Below, piece by piece: positions 33,900-42,894 of a stretch of DNA of 64,000 nucleotides. The notes beneath the pieces are model-generated. The model was not told where the DNA came from. It ran no database searches and saw nothing but the letters and a program-made list of their open reading frames with translations. The stretch covers positions 1 through 64,000 of the forward strand of contig JAUYUB010000010.1 of NCBI GenBank assembly GCA_030692765.1, given 5' to 3'. Each line of letters starts with the position of its first letter. The stretch's first letter is position 1. Source of the DNA: Sulfuricurvum sp. Lineage in GTDB: Bacteria; Campylobacterota; Campylobacteria; Campylobacterales; Sulfurimonadaceae. The position numbers were made by a program, and so were the translations under genes.

Positions 33900-34925
33900 T
33901 CAGATTTGATCTATCCTTACAATCTGAACTTGATTTAAAATATCTTTGGATTCTTTGAGTGCTCGAATCGTATCGGGGCGAGGATGACCAATTGCTATGG
34001 CACTTCCATGACGTTTAGCAAGGGCAACTGCATCACGAATTTGTTTTTTGACATTGGCAACACCGTCTTCATGATCCAAAAAAACATCCCGACCCAAATA
34101 CCGTAAACCATGCTTTGACTCAACACTTTTTACTTTGCTTGAGCCAATTGTTCGACTGTCCACAAATATCAGCCCATTATCTTTCATAACACCAATAAGC
34201 CGATCCATCGCAGCTTCATCCGAGGTAAATTTTGAACCCGTATGATTATTAATATAACGAACATTAGGATAGAGTCGTTTTACAAGTGTTATTTGCTTTT
34301 CTATAGTCTCAACTGAATCGTTAATTCGCAAAGTAACAGGCTCTTCTTGCGTAAATGCAACGGCTTCCATAGGCAAATGGACCATATATCCCGAAACTGA
34401 TGCTGCCAATAAAGCAGATTCAGGATGACGGGGACTTGGTGGTAAAAAAGACATCACCAATGGCAATCCCGTAGAGCGTATGGAAGCAACATCATGTGCA
34501 TACGACACATCATCCATAATAATCACTAACTTTCCTCCACATGCTTTTACGGGGACTGCAGGACGCGGTTCTGCAGGAGGAGGCAGTGCTTCTTTATCTT
34601 TTGGGGCATATTCATGCCGGGCACTAATTGCCTCGTGATCCAATAGTTCTTTAAGTTCTTTTTTCAACTTCGTAGTTTCTAGGGCACCTTTACTGGGTGT
34701 AACTATTGCTTTTGTTTGATTTGTTTCTATTTTCGTAATATCTTCAATTTGCGCCATCAAACGCTGTGTTTCTTCTCGTTCTTTATCCAATTTTTCTTGT
34801 ACTTGCGTAAAGCCAATATAATAGCCAATCAATATAGAGAGTAATATTGCAATCGCGACCGATACAATAAGAATAAGATTTTTAAGCGTTAAGAGATTTC
34901 GAAAAGAGAAAGGAGGTTTGTCCAT
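33900..34925 (-). CDS. Divergent polysaccharide deacetylase family protein
   Basis: The 341-residue protein has a single N-terminal transmembrane anchor (about 11-33), a coiled-coil and proline-rich linker, and a C-terminal domain of the divergent polysaccharide deacetylase (YibQ/DUF610) family with KLVIIMDDVSYAHDVA, LPLVMSFLPPSPRHPESA and MVHLPMEA, and NNHTGSKFT. These proteins sit in the periplasm; activity is not established. It lies between ilvC upstream and dprA downstream on the same strand. Confidence 0.85.
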   Translation of the reverse strand: MDKPPFSFRNLLTLKNLILIVSVAIAILLSILIGYYIGFTQVQEKLDKEREETQRLMAQIEDITKIETNQTKAIVTPSKGALETTKLKKELKELLDHEAISARHEYAPKDKEALPPPAEPRPAVPVKACGGKLVIIMDDVSYAHDVASIRSTGLPLVMSFLPPSPRHPESALLAASVSGYMVHLPMEAVAFTQEEPVTLRINDSVETIEKQITLVKRLYPNVRYINNHTGSKFTSDEAAMDRLIGVMKDNGLIFVDSRTIGSSKVKSVESKHGLRYLGRDVFLDHEDGVANVKKQIRDAVALAKRHGSAIAIGHPRPDTIRALKESKDILNQVQIVRIDQI

Positions 34926-34952
34926 TAAGATGCACTTTTATTGAGAATGGGT

Positions 34953-34973
34953 GAAAGCCATAAAATGGCTTTC
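34953..34973 (-). terminator. Hairpin after ilvC
   Basis: GAAAGCCAT, a three-base loop, then ATGGCTTTC form a perfect nine-base-pair hairpin 11 bases after the ilvC stop and before the deacetylase gene. There is no long T-run, so termination may be partial. Confidence 0.6.
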
Positions 34974-34983
34974 GATGAAGAAT

Positions 34984-36051
<1,068 letters not shown>

Positions 36052-36130
36052 TTATAGCCCACTTTTCCAAAAATGAATATTAGCAACCTATAATAGTGGG
36101 AAAGAAGAAGCGCTAAAATATTTTAAATTA

Positions 36131-36146
36131 ATATAATTAATTATAT
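36131..36146. promoter_or_regulatory. 16-base perfect palindrome upstream of sodB
   Basis: ATATAATTAATTATAT is a perfect 16-base palindrome in the 197-base divergent gap between ilvC and sodB, 58 bases before the sodB start. It is of the AT-rich kind bound by Fur/PerR-family proteins, which often control sodB, but simple AT-richness could also produce it. Confidence 0.35.
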
Positions 36147-36172
36147 TTTGGTATATTTTATACAGTTGCTTG

Positions 36173-36178
36173 TAGAAT
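36173..36178 (+). promoter_or_regulatory. Likely -10 element of the sodB promoter
   Basis: TAGAAT lies 26 bases before the sodB start, giving a leader of about 20 bases with a strong AAGGAG ribosome site. It is one mismatch from the consensus. No clear -35 is seen. Confidence 0.4.
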
Positions 36179-36203
36179 AAAACAAATAATCAAGGAGAAG
36201 ACA

Positions 36204-36782
36204 ATGCAACATACCTTAATGCAGCTTCCTTATGCACAAACAGCACTGGAACCTTATCTATCTGCCGAAACTCTTTCATATCATTACGGAAAACACCATG
36301 CAGGTTATGTTACCAAACTAAATGGACTAATCACTGGAACCCAATATGCGGATAAAACACTCTTGGATACAGTCAAACATGCTGACGGTCCTATTTTCAA
36401 TAATGCGGCTCAAGTGTTTAATCATGATTTTTACTGGAACTGCCTTGCTCCTACACCAAGCAATCCTTCAGCGGAACTGTCTACTTTGATTCAACGTGAT
36501 TTTGGATCTATGGAAGTATTCAAAGAAAAAATGTTATCAACCGCTGCTGGATTTTTCGGTTCTGGATGGGTCTGGTTGGTGATTAATAAGGACGGAAAAC
36601 TCGCAATTGAGTCAACCAGCAATGCCGATACTCCTATCCGTCACGATCTCATTCCACTGCTTACCTGTGATGTCTGGGAACACGCCTATTATATTGATTA
36701 TCGTAATGGACGTCCGGATTATTTAGAAAATTGGTGGAAGCTGGTTAATTGGGAATACGTATCCCATAATCTGCCAAAATAA
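36204..36782 (+). CDS. sodB: Iron superoxide dismutase
   Basis: SodB dismutes superoxide in the cytoplasm. The 192-residue length is typical. Metal ligands are in LSYHYGKHHAGYV (His26/27 region), NHDFYWNCL, and DVWEHAYYIDYRN; the FGSGWVW and ALTPS-like APTPSN segments support the iron type. Its stop is four bases from the converging ruvX gene. Confidence 0.96.
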   Translation: MQHTLMQLPYAQTALEPYLSAETLSYHYGKHHAGYVTKLNGLITGTQYADKTLLDTVKHADGPIFNNAAQVFNHDFYWNCLAPTPSNPSAELSTLIQRDFGSMEVFKEKMLSTAAGFFGSGWVWLVINKDGKLAIESTSNADTPIRHDLIPLLTCDVWEHAYYIDYRNGRPDYLENWWKLVNWEYVSHNLPK

Positions 36783-36786
36783 GTGA

Positions 36787-37179
36787 TTACAGTTTTAAAT
36801 AGCGTTCTAAAATAATCTTCGCAGAAAGAGAATCGATTCTCCCGTCACGTTTGTAACGGATTTCGCCCTTCATCAGAGCTTCCGCTTCTTGGGAGCTGTG
36901 AGATTCGTCTTGGTAAACTATCTCCCCTTTAAAATCCACCAAATTCATAAAGTGCTCAACACGACGACGCATCTCATCTTCTGTACTGCTTCCCATGGGT
37001 ATACCTATCACAACCGTCGTAGCTGCGTATTCGTTTAAAACTTTTTTGACATCATTTGCCGCTTGATTACGGTTCTTTCGCTCTACTGCGGGCAAGGGGG
37101 TTACAATCCCTACCCCTGAACTCAGTGCAAGGCCGATTCGCTTGAGCCCCAAATCAATTGCGATAATACTGCCCATCAT
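36787..37179 (-). CDS. ruvX: Holliday junction resolvase-like protein (RuvX/YqgF)
   Basis: RuvX-type proteins process the 5' end of pre-16S rRNA and have RNase H-like folds. The 130-residue protein has the catalytic IAIDLGLKRIGLALS start, YQDESHSSQEA and the C-terminal IDSLSAKIILERYL aspartate. I chose the ATG at 37179, which overlaps the mnmE stop (ATGA) with GGGAAA just before; the longest frame begins at a TTG four codons earlier. It is the last gene of the rpmH-to-ruvX block. Confidence 0.92.
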   Translation of the reverse strand: MMGSIIAIDLGLKRIGLALSSGVGIVTPLPAVERKNRNQAANDVKKVLNEYAATTVVIGIPMGSSTEDEMRRRVEHFMNLVDFKGEIVYQDESHSSQEAEALMKGEIRYKRDGRIDSLSAKIILERYLKL

Positions 37180-38519
37180 TTTCCCAGACAAAATTGACCG
37201 AACATCTTGTCAAACATCTCATCGAGCTCATACGGACGGGTCAATGAAGCAATAAATCGGATAGCTTGGTTAATGTGAAACGAAAAGAGTTCCAACTCGC
37301 CGCTTTCTAATGGGTCATGCGCATCTTCTATTTCACGTACCGCTTGAGCCATAGCAGTAATCTGACGCTCGGAAATGAGCATCATCGATTCAGAATCATT
37401 ATCGTAATCCATAATATGGGTTAATGCATCAACAAGTGCCTGTGTGTCTATTTTGCAACTCAAGTGTATTGGTGCATATTCTTCTATTAGTCCAGTCTCA
37501 AATTTTTGCGGTAAATCGACTTTATTGAGAACACAAATAAAAGCTTTATCCTTAGAAAAACGCTCCATGAGCTTGATAATTTCACGGTCTTCATCGTCAC
37601 ACATGCGACTGTGGTCAAACAACGCAACAACCACATCGGCATTTTCAATCGCGGCGATAGAACGCTCAATTCCTATTTTTTCTATCTCATCGTGCGCATT
37701 ACGTATTCCTGCCGTATCGACAAGACGAATCAAATGCGTTCCCAAACGTACTTGTTCTTCTATCGTGTCGCGTGTAGTTCCTGCGATTTCACTCACAATG
37801 GCCCGTTCGTAATCCAAGAGAGCATTGAGCAGTGAGCTTTTCCCCACATTGGGTTTTCCGATGATGGCCACACGAAATCCCTGCATCAAACCGCTACGCC
37901 TGCGACTGGATTCCAATGTTTTCGAAAGTTCTTTGGTAATTTTTTCCAGCTTATGCCCGATTTGATCGACGACATCTTGCGGTAGGTCCTCTTCGGCATA
38001 ATCAATGACCACTTCCGAATAGGCCAAAATTTCAAGCAGAGAATCACGAATTCCTTCCACATATTCCCGTAATTCACCCTTCATTTGACGAGCCAAGAGA
38101 CGTGCAGCATCATCACTTTTGGCTTCGATGAGCGACGCTATTGCTTCTGCTTGGGTTAAATCAAGACGACCGTTGAGAAATGCCCGTTTGCTAAACTCAC
38201 CAGGCTGTGCCAAACGCGCTCCGCCAGCCACACAAGCTCGTAAAACAGCTTGAGCTACGATCATTCCGCCATGACATTGAAATTCGACAACATCTTCGCC
38301 TGTGAAACTTTTAGGCCCTTGAAAATAAATCACAATCGCTTCGTCAATCAGCATTCCGTTTTCATGGTGTAAAGAGGTCAAGGTAGCGTATCGGGGTTGG
38401 AGCGTTTGTTTTTTAGAAAGTTTTAGCGCAATGTTAAGAGATTGTTCACCACTCAGGCGAACAATAGCGATGGAACCCACACCATGTGCCGTAGCAATGG
38501 CGGCTATGGTGTTATGCAT
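37176..38519 (-). CDS. mnmE: tRNA modification GTPase MnmE
   Basis: With MnmG, this GTPase modifies the wobble uridine of several tRNAs. The 447-residue protein has the N-terminal tetrahydrofolate-binding domain (EFQCHGG, PGEFSKRAFLNGRLDLTQAEA), the G domain with GKPNVGKSSLLNALL, TTRDTIEE, DTAGIR and LNKVD, and the C-terminal FCLGK tail with the family cysteine. It follows jag by six bases. Confidence 0.96.
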   Translation of the reverse strand: MHNTIAAIATAHGVGSIAIVRLSGEQSLNIALKLSKKQTLQPRYATLTSLHHENGMLIDEAIVIYFQGPKSFTGEDVVEFQCHGGMIVAQAVLRACVAGGARLAQPGEFSKRAFLNGRLDLTQAEAIASLIEAKSDDAARLLARQMKGELREYVEGIRDSLLEILAYSEVVIDYAEEDLPQDVVDQIGHKLEKITKELSKTLESSRRRSGLMQGFRVAIIGKPNVGKSSLLNALLDYERAIVSEIAGTTRDTIEEQVRLGTHLIRLVDTAGIRNAHDEIEKIGIERSIAAIENADVVVALFDHSRMCDDEDREIIKLMERFSKDKAFICVLNKVDLPQKFETGLIEEYAPIHLSCKIDTQALVDALTHIMDYDNDSESMMLISERQITAMAQAVREIEDAHDPLESGELELFSFHINQAIRFIASLTRPYELDEMFDKMFGQFCLGK

Positions 38520-38525
38520 TAGAAA

Positions 38526-39359
38526 TTAATACTCGTGATAGCTGTTAATGACAATAAACTTACCGCCATCACGCGTAGAACGAATTGCTACATAACGATC
38601 AGGATAACGATCACGAAGCTGTTTAAGAGCAATCTGAACGAGTACACCATCGAGTGTTTTCGTCTGACCACGACCTTCACGCTCAATGCTCTCACAAACA
38701 CCAACCAAATAACGAGAAATAGACTCTTCTTGATTTTTTAAAAATTCTGCGATCTCAAGACGCAGCTGCAATCCATAGGTAGCATTAATCCAATTAAACA
38801 ACATATAAGAGAGGGCTTTATAGCGATACCCTTCTTTTCCGATCATGAGTGCTGAATCAAGCCCAGTAATCTCCACGAGTAAGGTATTCTCATCATACGC
38901 AGAAACGTCAATCTCATGAAGATCAAAACAAATAGATTTAAAGAGTTCATTAATTTTTTCTTTTACTTCAAGCGCACATTCTTCTACTGAAAGTTCTTCA
39001 TAATCATCTTGGCCATCATAATCACCATAGATGTCTTCATCATCCTCATCTAGCTCATCTTCTTGTTGGGTTACAAACGACTCTGCTAGAAGGACATCAT
39101 TATGCATTGCACCGCGATGCTCAACTTCTTCTTCATGAACCTCTTCACTGACTACTGGTGCCGAAAGCTTTTTCTCGACGACAGGGACAGAAGAAACAGG
39201 TAAATTTGCTACGATAATGGCTGATTTTTTAAAGAGACCCAATATCCCCTTTGAAGGAAATTGTATGATCTCCACTTGCAGCATAGTAACCGAGCATCCA
39301 AACTCAGTCGCTGCTTTAGCGTAAGCAAGTTCTAGAGAAGGTGCTTCAATCTTTTTCAT
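38526..39359 (-). CDS. jag: Jag/SpoIIIJ-associated RNA-binding protein
   Basis: I start at 39359, where GGAG is seven bases upstream and translation opens MKKIEAPSLELAYAKAATEFG, typical of the Jag N-terminal domain; the product has 277 residues. The Jag-N domain (1-55) is followed by an acidic linker with a long run of Asp and Glu, then a type II KH domain (LMIGKEGYRYKAL) and a C-terminal R3H-like region. It overlaps the end of yidC by 14 bases. Jag proteins bind RNA and influence cell envelope growth; the molecular role here is not known. Confidence 0.88.
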   Translation of the reverse strand: MKKIEAPSLELAYAKAATEFGCSVTMLQVEIIQFPSKGILGLFKKSAIIVANLPVSSVPVVEKKLSAPVVSEEVHEEEVEHRGAMHNDVLLAESFVTQQEDELDEDDEDIYGDYDGQDDYEELSVEECALEVKEKINELFKSICFDLHEIDVSAYDENTLLVEITGLDSALMIGKEGYRYKALSYMLFNWINATYGLQLRLEIAEFLKNQEESISRYLVGVCESIEREGRGQTKTLDGVLVQIALKQLRDRYPDRYVAIRSTRDGGKFIVINSYHEY

Positions 39360-40944
39360 GATGCTTCTCCGCGAGATGCGCCTCATGTCGTACAATACGA
39401 GCCGCTGCAAACTGTCGGTTTACAAGATATTGCTGTACGATTGAGAAAATATTATTGATGAACCAGTACAAAACGAGCCCTGATGGGAACGTAAAGAAAA
39501 AGAACGTAAAGATGACCGGTAAAAATTTAAAGATTTTCTCTTGTAACGGATCGGTAAAGTTACTTGGTGTAATCTTCTGCTGATAGTACATCGTTGCACC
39601 CATAAGGATCGGTAAAATATAATACGGGTCCATACGTGACAAATCCGTCACCCATAGAAGCCAAGGAGCTCCTTGAAGTTCAACGGCATTAAGCAATACA
39701 CGATAAATCGCAAAGAAAACAGGAATCTGTAATAACAATGGAAGACATCCGCCCAGTGGGTTAGCGCCGTGTTTTTTGTACATCTCCATAACCGCTGCGT
39801 TCATACGCTGAGGGTCACCTTTGTATTTAGCTTGAACCTCTTTAATCTTCGGAGCGATTTCCTTGATTTTTTGCATAGAGACCATTCCCTTTTGCGTCAA
39901 AGGATAAAGCATCATACGAATAAGCGCCGTCAAAGCAATAATCGACCAACCCCAGTTACCTAACAAACCATGCAACCACATAAGCACTTTGAAAATAGGT
40001 GCCGCAATAAAGGTAAACATACCAAACTCTATTGAGTGTGTCAATACAGGGTCAATTGATTCAAGAACTTTATATTCTTTTGGTCCAATGTACCCTTTAA
40101 ATGCAAATGCTTGTGTGCCTTCCAAATAACTAACTGGATTATCGTTGATATCACGTTCAACATACACAGCAGTTGCTGCATCAAAACCGTAAAAAATCGT
40201 TGCATAGTACTGATCAAACGCAGAAACAAGGTGAACATTGCTAAACCCAACTCTACCCTCAACGTCGCCATCTTCAAAGATAGTAGTCTGATTATCACCG
40301 GCATAAACCATTGCACCTGTGACTGTCATCATTTTATCATTGATTTTTGGATGCTCTCCAAGATAGACAAAATAACGCTTTGCTTCTGAAAGGTTCATTA
40401 CAACATCATAGTGGCCATCCGCATAAAAGGTTACTTTTTTAGTAACACTTAACCCGTTGAGCGATTGAGTTAAAAGAACATCTGCTTTTCCATTCTCACC
40501 CAACACGACATCATCAATATTGGCGGAGTATGGTATTTTTTGCGCCGCAGCTTCTAGCGCTTCATCTGCGAAACGAACCTGTAACGGTTTTGGGCCTGTC
40601 GGAGAAATCAATTCTGCCAACTTTCCTTCTTGGTTATCATGCTTTGCATTTTTCAATATAATCGATGAAATACGACCAAGTGTATCAATTTTAAGGGTAA
40701 ATTCTTTTGAATTAATGGTTGTTAATGTATCCGTTTTTACCGTTTTTACGTCACCAATAGTAGCTAATGACTCGCTTGACTGTGGTACTGATGGCACAGT
40801 TTGTTTGACAGTAGCCTCGGTTGACTTATTTACATCGCTGTTGGGTGCTTTTGGAGGGAAAAGGGCTGTATAACCTATAAAAAAAGTAAATGAAAGCGCA
40901 ATGGCTATCAACAGTCGCTGGTTTGGAGTAAATTTTTCTAACAC
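39346..40944 (-). CDS. yidC: Membrane protein insertase YidC
   Basis: YidC inserts and folds inner-membrane proteins. The 532-residue protein has an N-terminal helix, a large periplasmic beta domain (about 45-320) and a C-terminal core of five helices with WGWSIIALTALIRMMLYPLT, the cytoplasmic hairpin (KMKEIAPKIKEVQAKYK-like segment), ANPLGGCLPLLLQIPVFFAIY and PSGLVLYWFINNIFSI. It follows yidD by two bases. Confidence 0.96.
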   Translation of the reverse strand: MLEKFTPNQRLLIAIALSFTFFIGYTALFPPKAPNSDVNKSTEATVKQTVPSVPQSSESLATIGDVKTVKTDTLTTINSKEFTLKIDTLGRISSIILKNAKHDNQEGKLAELISPTGPKPLQVRFADEALEAAAQKIPYSANIDDVVLGENGKADVLLTQSLNGLSVTKKVTFYADGHYDVVMNLSEAKRYFVYLGEHPKINDKMMTVTGAMVYAGDNQTTIFEDGDVEGRVGFSNVHLVSAFDQYYATIFYGFDAATAVYVERDINDNPVSYLEGTQAFAFKGYIGPKEYKVLESIDPVLTHSIEFGMFTFIAAPIFKVLMWLHGLLGNWGWSIIALTALIRMMLYPLTQKGMVSMQKIKEIAPKIKEVQAKYKGDPQRMNAAVMEMYKKHGANPLGGCLPLLLQIPVFFAIYRVLLNAVELQGAPWLLWVTDLSRMDPYYILPILMGATMYYQQKITPSNFTDPLQEKIFKFLPVIFTFFFFTFPSGLVLYWFINNIFSIVQQYLVNRQFAAARIVRHEAHLAEKHHEKD

Positions 40945-40946
40945 TG

Positions 40947-41270
40947 TTATCCTTTATACTTAAAATTTTTAATCAGAAAATAATTTTGCTGATGAGGAAC
41001 AAACCAATATTTTATCGTAATTATCGAAAGTTTGGATGTTTTACCAGTCGGTTTGTTAATCTTTGGATAATCAATTCCTCCACGGAAAAGTTGATTACAC
41101 CTACAAATACGTAAAAAAGTAGACCCAAAAGCATGGGGAAGAGAGTTACATTCAAACTGCCATAAGGCATATTCGGAACATGAAGGATAGTGACGACACG
41201 ATCCGCGTGTCACCAAAGAGAAAGAGTGCCGATAAAACCATAGGAGGCTAAGAAAGAATTTTCTTATCAT
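40947..41270 (-). CDS. yidD: Membrane protein insertion efficiency factor YidD
   Basis: The 107-residue protein has the family core RGSCRHYPSCSEYALWQFE with the paired cysteines and a further CRCNQLFRGGIDYP segment. It helps YidC-dependent insertion. Its start overlaps the rnpA stop (ATGA), and yidC follows. The C-terminal 30 residues extend past the usual length and are lysine- and asparagine-rich. Confidence 0.93.
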   Translation of the reverse strand: MIRKFFLSLLWFYRHSFSLVTRGSCRHYPSCSEYALWQFECNSLPHAFGSTFLRICRCNQLFRGGIDYPKINKPTGKTSKLSIITIKYWFVPHQQNYFLIKNFKYKG

Positions 41271-41599
41271 TGTCCCTCGCTACTCCCTATCAAAGCACCT
41301 GTTCGTTTTAAAACATATTTACAGTCTCGTCGCACAGTTTCAAAGTCATTGCTATGCAACGGCTCTTTGGCGACTAATACATACCATCCATCTGAAAGAT
41401 GATCAGACAGCTCAGTAAAAAGGGCACGTAAACGTCTTTTGCAATGATTGCGAACGACGGCGTTTCCTACTTTTTTACTTGCGGTGTATCCAACTGTTTT
41501 TTCTCCCGTTACAGGAAGATAAAACAACGCAATAGAAGTACTGTGAGCACTCTTGCCACGTTTATAAACTCGCTGAAACTCGGAGTTGAGTTTCAACAT
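41267..41599 (-). CDS. rnpA: Ribonuclease P protein component
   Basis: RnpA is the protein subunit of the tRNA 5'-processing RNase P. The 110-residue protein has FQRVYKRGKSA, VGYTASKKVGNAVVRNHCKRRLRALF (the RNR motif region) and GWYVLVAKEPL. It lies 11 bases after rpmH and overlaps yidD by four bases, the usual bacterial order. Confidence 0.95.
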   Translation of the reverse strand: MLKLNSEFQRVYKRGKSAHSTSIALFYLPVTGEKTVGYTASKKVGNAVVRNHCKRRLRALFTELSDHLSDGWYVLVAKEPLHSNDFETVRRDCKYVLKRTGALIGSSEGQ

Positions 41600-41610
41600 T
41601 GTAAAGCCGT

Positions 41611-41745
41611 TTATACAGCCAATCTGCTTCTACCTTTAGCACGACGAGCGTTGATAACGCGACGGCCATTCTTTGTAGACATACGTAAACGGAAACCATG
41701 AGTACGCTTACGTGGTGTATTATGTGGTTGGTATGTTCTTTTCAT
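41611..41745 (-). CDS. rpmH: 50S ribosomal protein L34
   Basis: Direct translation of the minus strand from an ATG at 41745 gives 44 residues beginning [18 protein letters not shown] and ending GRSRLAV, which is a complete L34. The segment [11 protein letters not shown] is the family signature. The gene heads the rnpA-yidD-yidC-jag-mnmE-ruvX series. dnaA, often on the other side, is absent here; an unknown protein gene diverges instead. Confidence 0.97.
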   Translation of the reverse strand: MKRTYQPHNTPRKRTHGFRLRMSTKNGRRVINARRAKGRSRLAV

Positions 41746-41887
41746 TACCATTCCCCTTGTTATATTTTGACCGCAATGGTAGTCAAATCTTACTTAAAAT
41801 GCCATTAAGCTTCGTGCAAGCTTATTTAATCTTTTTCTTCTTTGACCGATATTGTAACTATAATCGTTAAGAAGTAGAGGTAGTATT

Positions 41888-42430
41888 ATGACGGCATTAT
41901 CATCATTGGATGCATACCGATCCCATGAATTAACTATGCAAATGAAAACTAGCAGTGGAGATATACTCTCTCTAAATTTTGGAAATACCCAGGAACTTAC
42001 CCTCAATTCTCGTCAAAACGATGGAACAAAAGAGAGTTCGTTTAGTTTTTCCTCTACACAAGCCTTTGCGTTTGAACTCAATACCAACGGTATTACCGAG
42101 CAAGATCAGAAAGAAATCAACGCGTTCATGAAAAAAGCTCAACCGTATATCAATAAATTCATGAAAGAATTAAGTGATGGAGAACAAAAATCTCCTATAA
42201 ACAAGATGGCATCTGATTTAACAAAAGCGCTTGGTGACCTCAAGCACAGTGATGAAAGTGTCAAAAATTATGCAAAAAAAGGAGTTGTCGATCTGTTCGA
42301 TAATGCCCTCAAACAAACTCCTCCACCGAAAAATGAAAATGATATGATTAAAATGGTTAATGAAGCAGAGAAGTTTCTAAAGAAAATATTCGAAAGCTTT
42401 GATCGCCTTTTTGAACCACTATACGCTTAA
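41888..42430 (+). CDS. Hypothetical cytoplasmic protein, function unknown
   Basis: The 180-residue protein has no signal peptide or transmembrane segment. Residues 15-70 are beta-prone and rich in Ser, Thr and Asn (SGDILSLNFGN, SSFSFSSTQAFAFEL); the rest is helical, with ITEQDQKEINAFMKKAQPYINKFMKEL at about 75-105 and amphipathic helices to the end. I do not recognise the family. It diverges from rpmH and converges with the tetrahaem protein gene, with which it overlaps by four bases at the stops. A good ribosome site (AGAGG) stands before the ATG. Confidence 0.6.
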   Translation: MTALSSLDAYRSHELTMQMKTSSGDILSLNFGNTQELTLNSRQNDGTKESSFSFSSTQAFAFELNTNGITEQDQKEINAFMKKAQPYINKFMKELSDGEQKSPINKMASDLTKALGDLKHSDESVKNYAKKGVVDLFDNALKQTPPPKNENDMIKMVNEAEKFLKKIFESFDRLFEPLYA

Positions 42431-42786
42431 GGCTTCAAAAAATCCCGAAGCGTAGGTGCTGAAGACTGCCCTTTTGGAAATGTATCCAATCCAAGAGTCG
42501 TTTTCATTTTCATATGGCAGTCACGGCATTCTCTGATGACCGCATGCTCTTTCACATTAATCTCCTCTATTTTTGCCACTGGATGGCAGGCAAAACAATC
42601 ACTTCCGCAATCCGCCATTTTTTCAGGATTAGCAGAGTGACATTTAATGCAAGTCGTCATAGGCTTATGGCGTTTATCAAAATCAATATTTTTCAGTAAC
42701 GCAGGATGACAGGTCATGCAATCGCCTGTACATCCTAACGCTTGAATGGTCAAAATAAAAAAAAGTGTCAAAAATATTTGTTTCAT
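42427..42786 (-). CDS. Small tetrahaem cytochrome c
   Basis: I start at 42786, where translation opens with a signal peptide (MKQIFLTLFFILTIQALG); the longest frame adds 14 residues. The 119-residue product has four haem c motifs: CMTCH, CIKCH, CFACH and CRDCH. It resembles small periplasmic multihaem proteins used as electron carriers or redox partners. It lies downstream of clpB in the same direction with a structured gap in between, so it is probably transcribed separately. The partner is unknown. Confidence 0.85.
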   Translation of the reverse strand: MKQIFLTLFFILTIQALGCTGDCMTCHPALLKNIDFDKRHKPMTTCIKCHSANPEKMADCGSDCFACHPVAKIEEINVKEHAVIRECRDCHMKMKTTLGLDTFPKGQSSAPTLRDFLKP

Positions 42787-42828
42787 GAGTAGTATAATAT
42801 CTCTTTTTAATCCGCCCTGCAAGGGCAA

Positions 42829-42894
42829 GCTTTAGTGCCTTAGCGGCTAGCGTAGAATCGGGAGCTTTGCTCTCGGTTCGTTCAAAATAAATAT
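42829..42894 (-). other. Structured, locally G+C-rich gap after clpB
   Basis: Reading the minus strand after the clpB stop, the gap holds a seven-base hairpin with one mismatch (CGAGAGC / GCTCCCG) and, running into the next frame, a perfect five-base hairpin (GCCCT / AGGGC). The base composition is much richer in G and C than the surrounding intergenic DNA. It could include the clpB terminator or a dispersed repeat. Confidence 0.35.

Noticed and set aside
41746-41887. Possible replication origin next to rpmH
   Set aside because: Although rpmH-rnpA often lies near oriC, I see no cluster of DnaA boxes (TTATCCACA-like) and no dnaA or dnaN gene here. An AAGCTT/AAGCTT repeat near 41809-41825 is the only structure.
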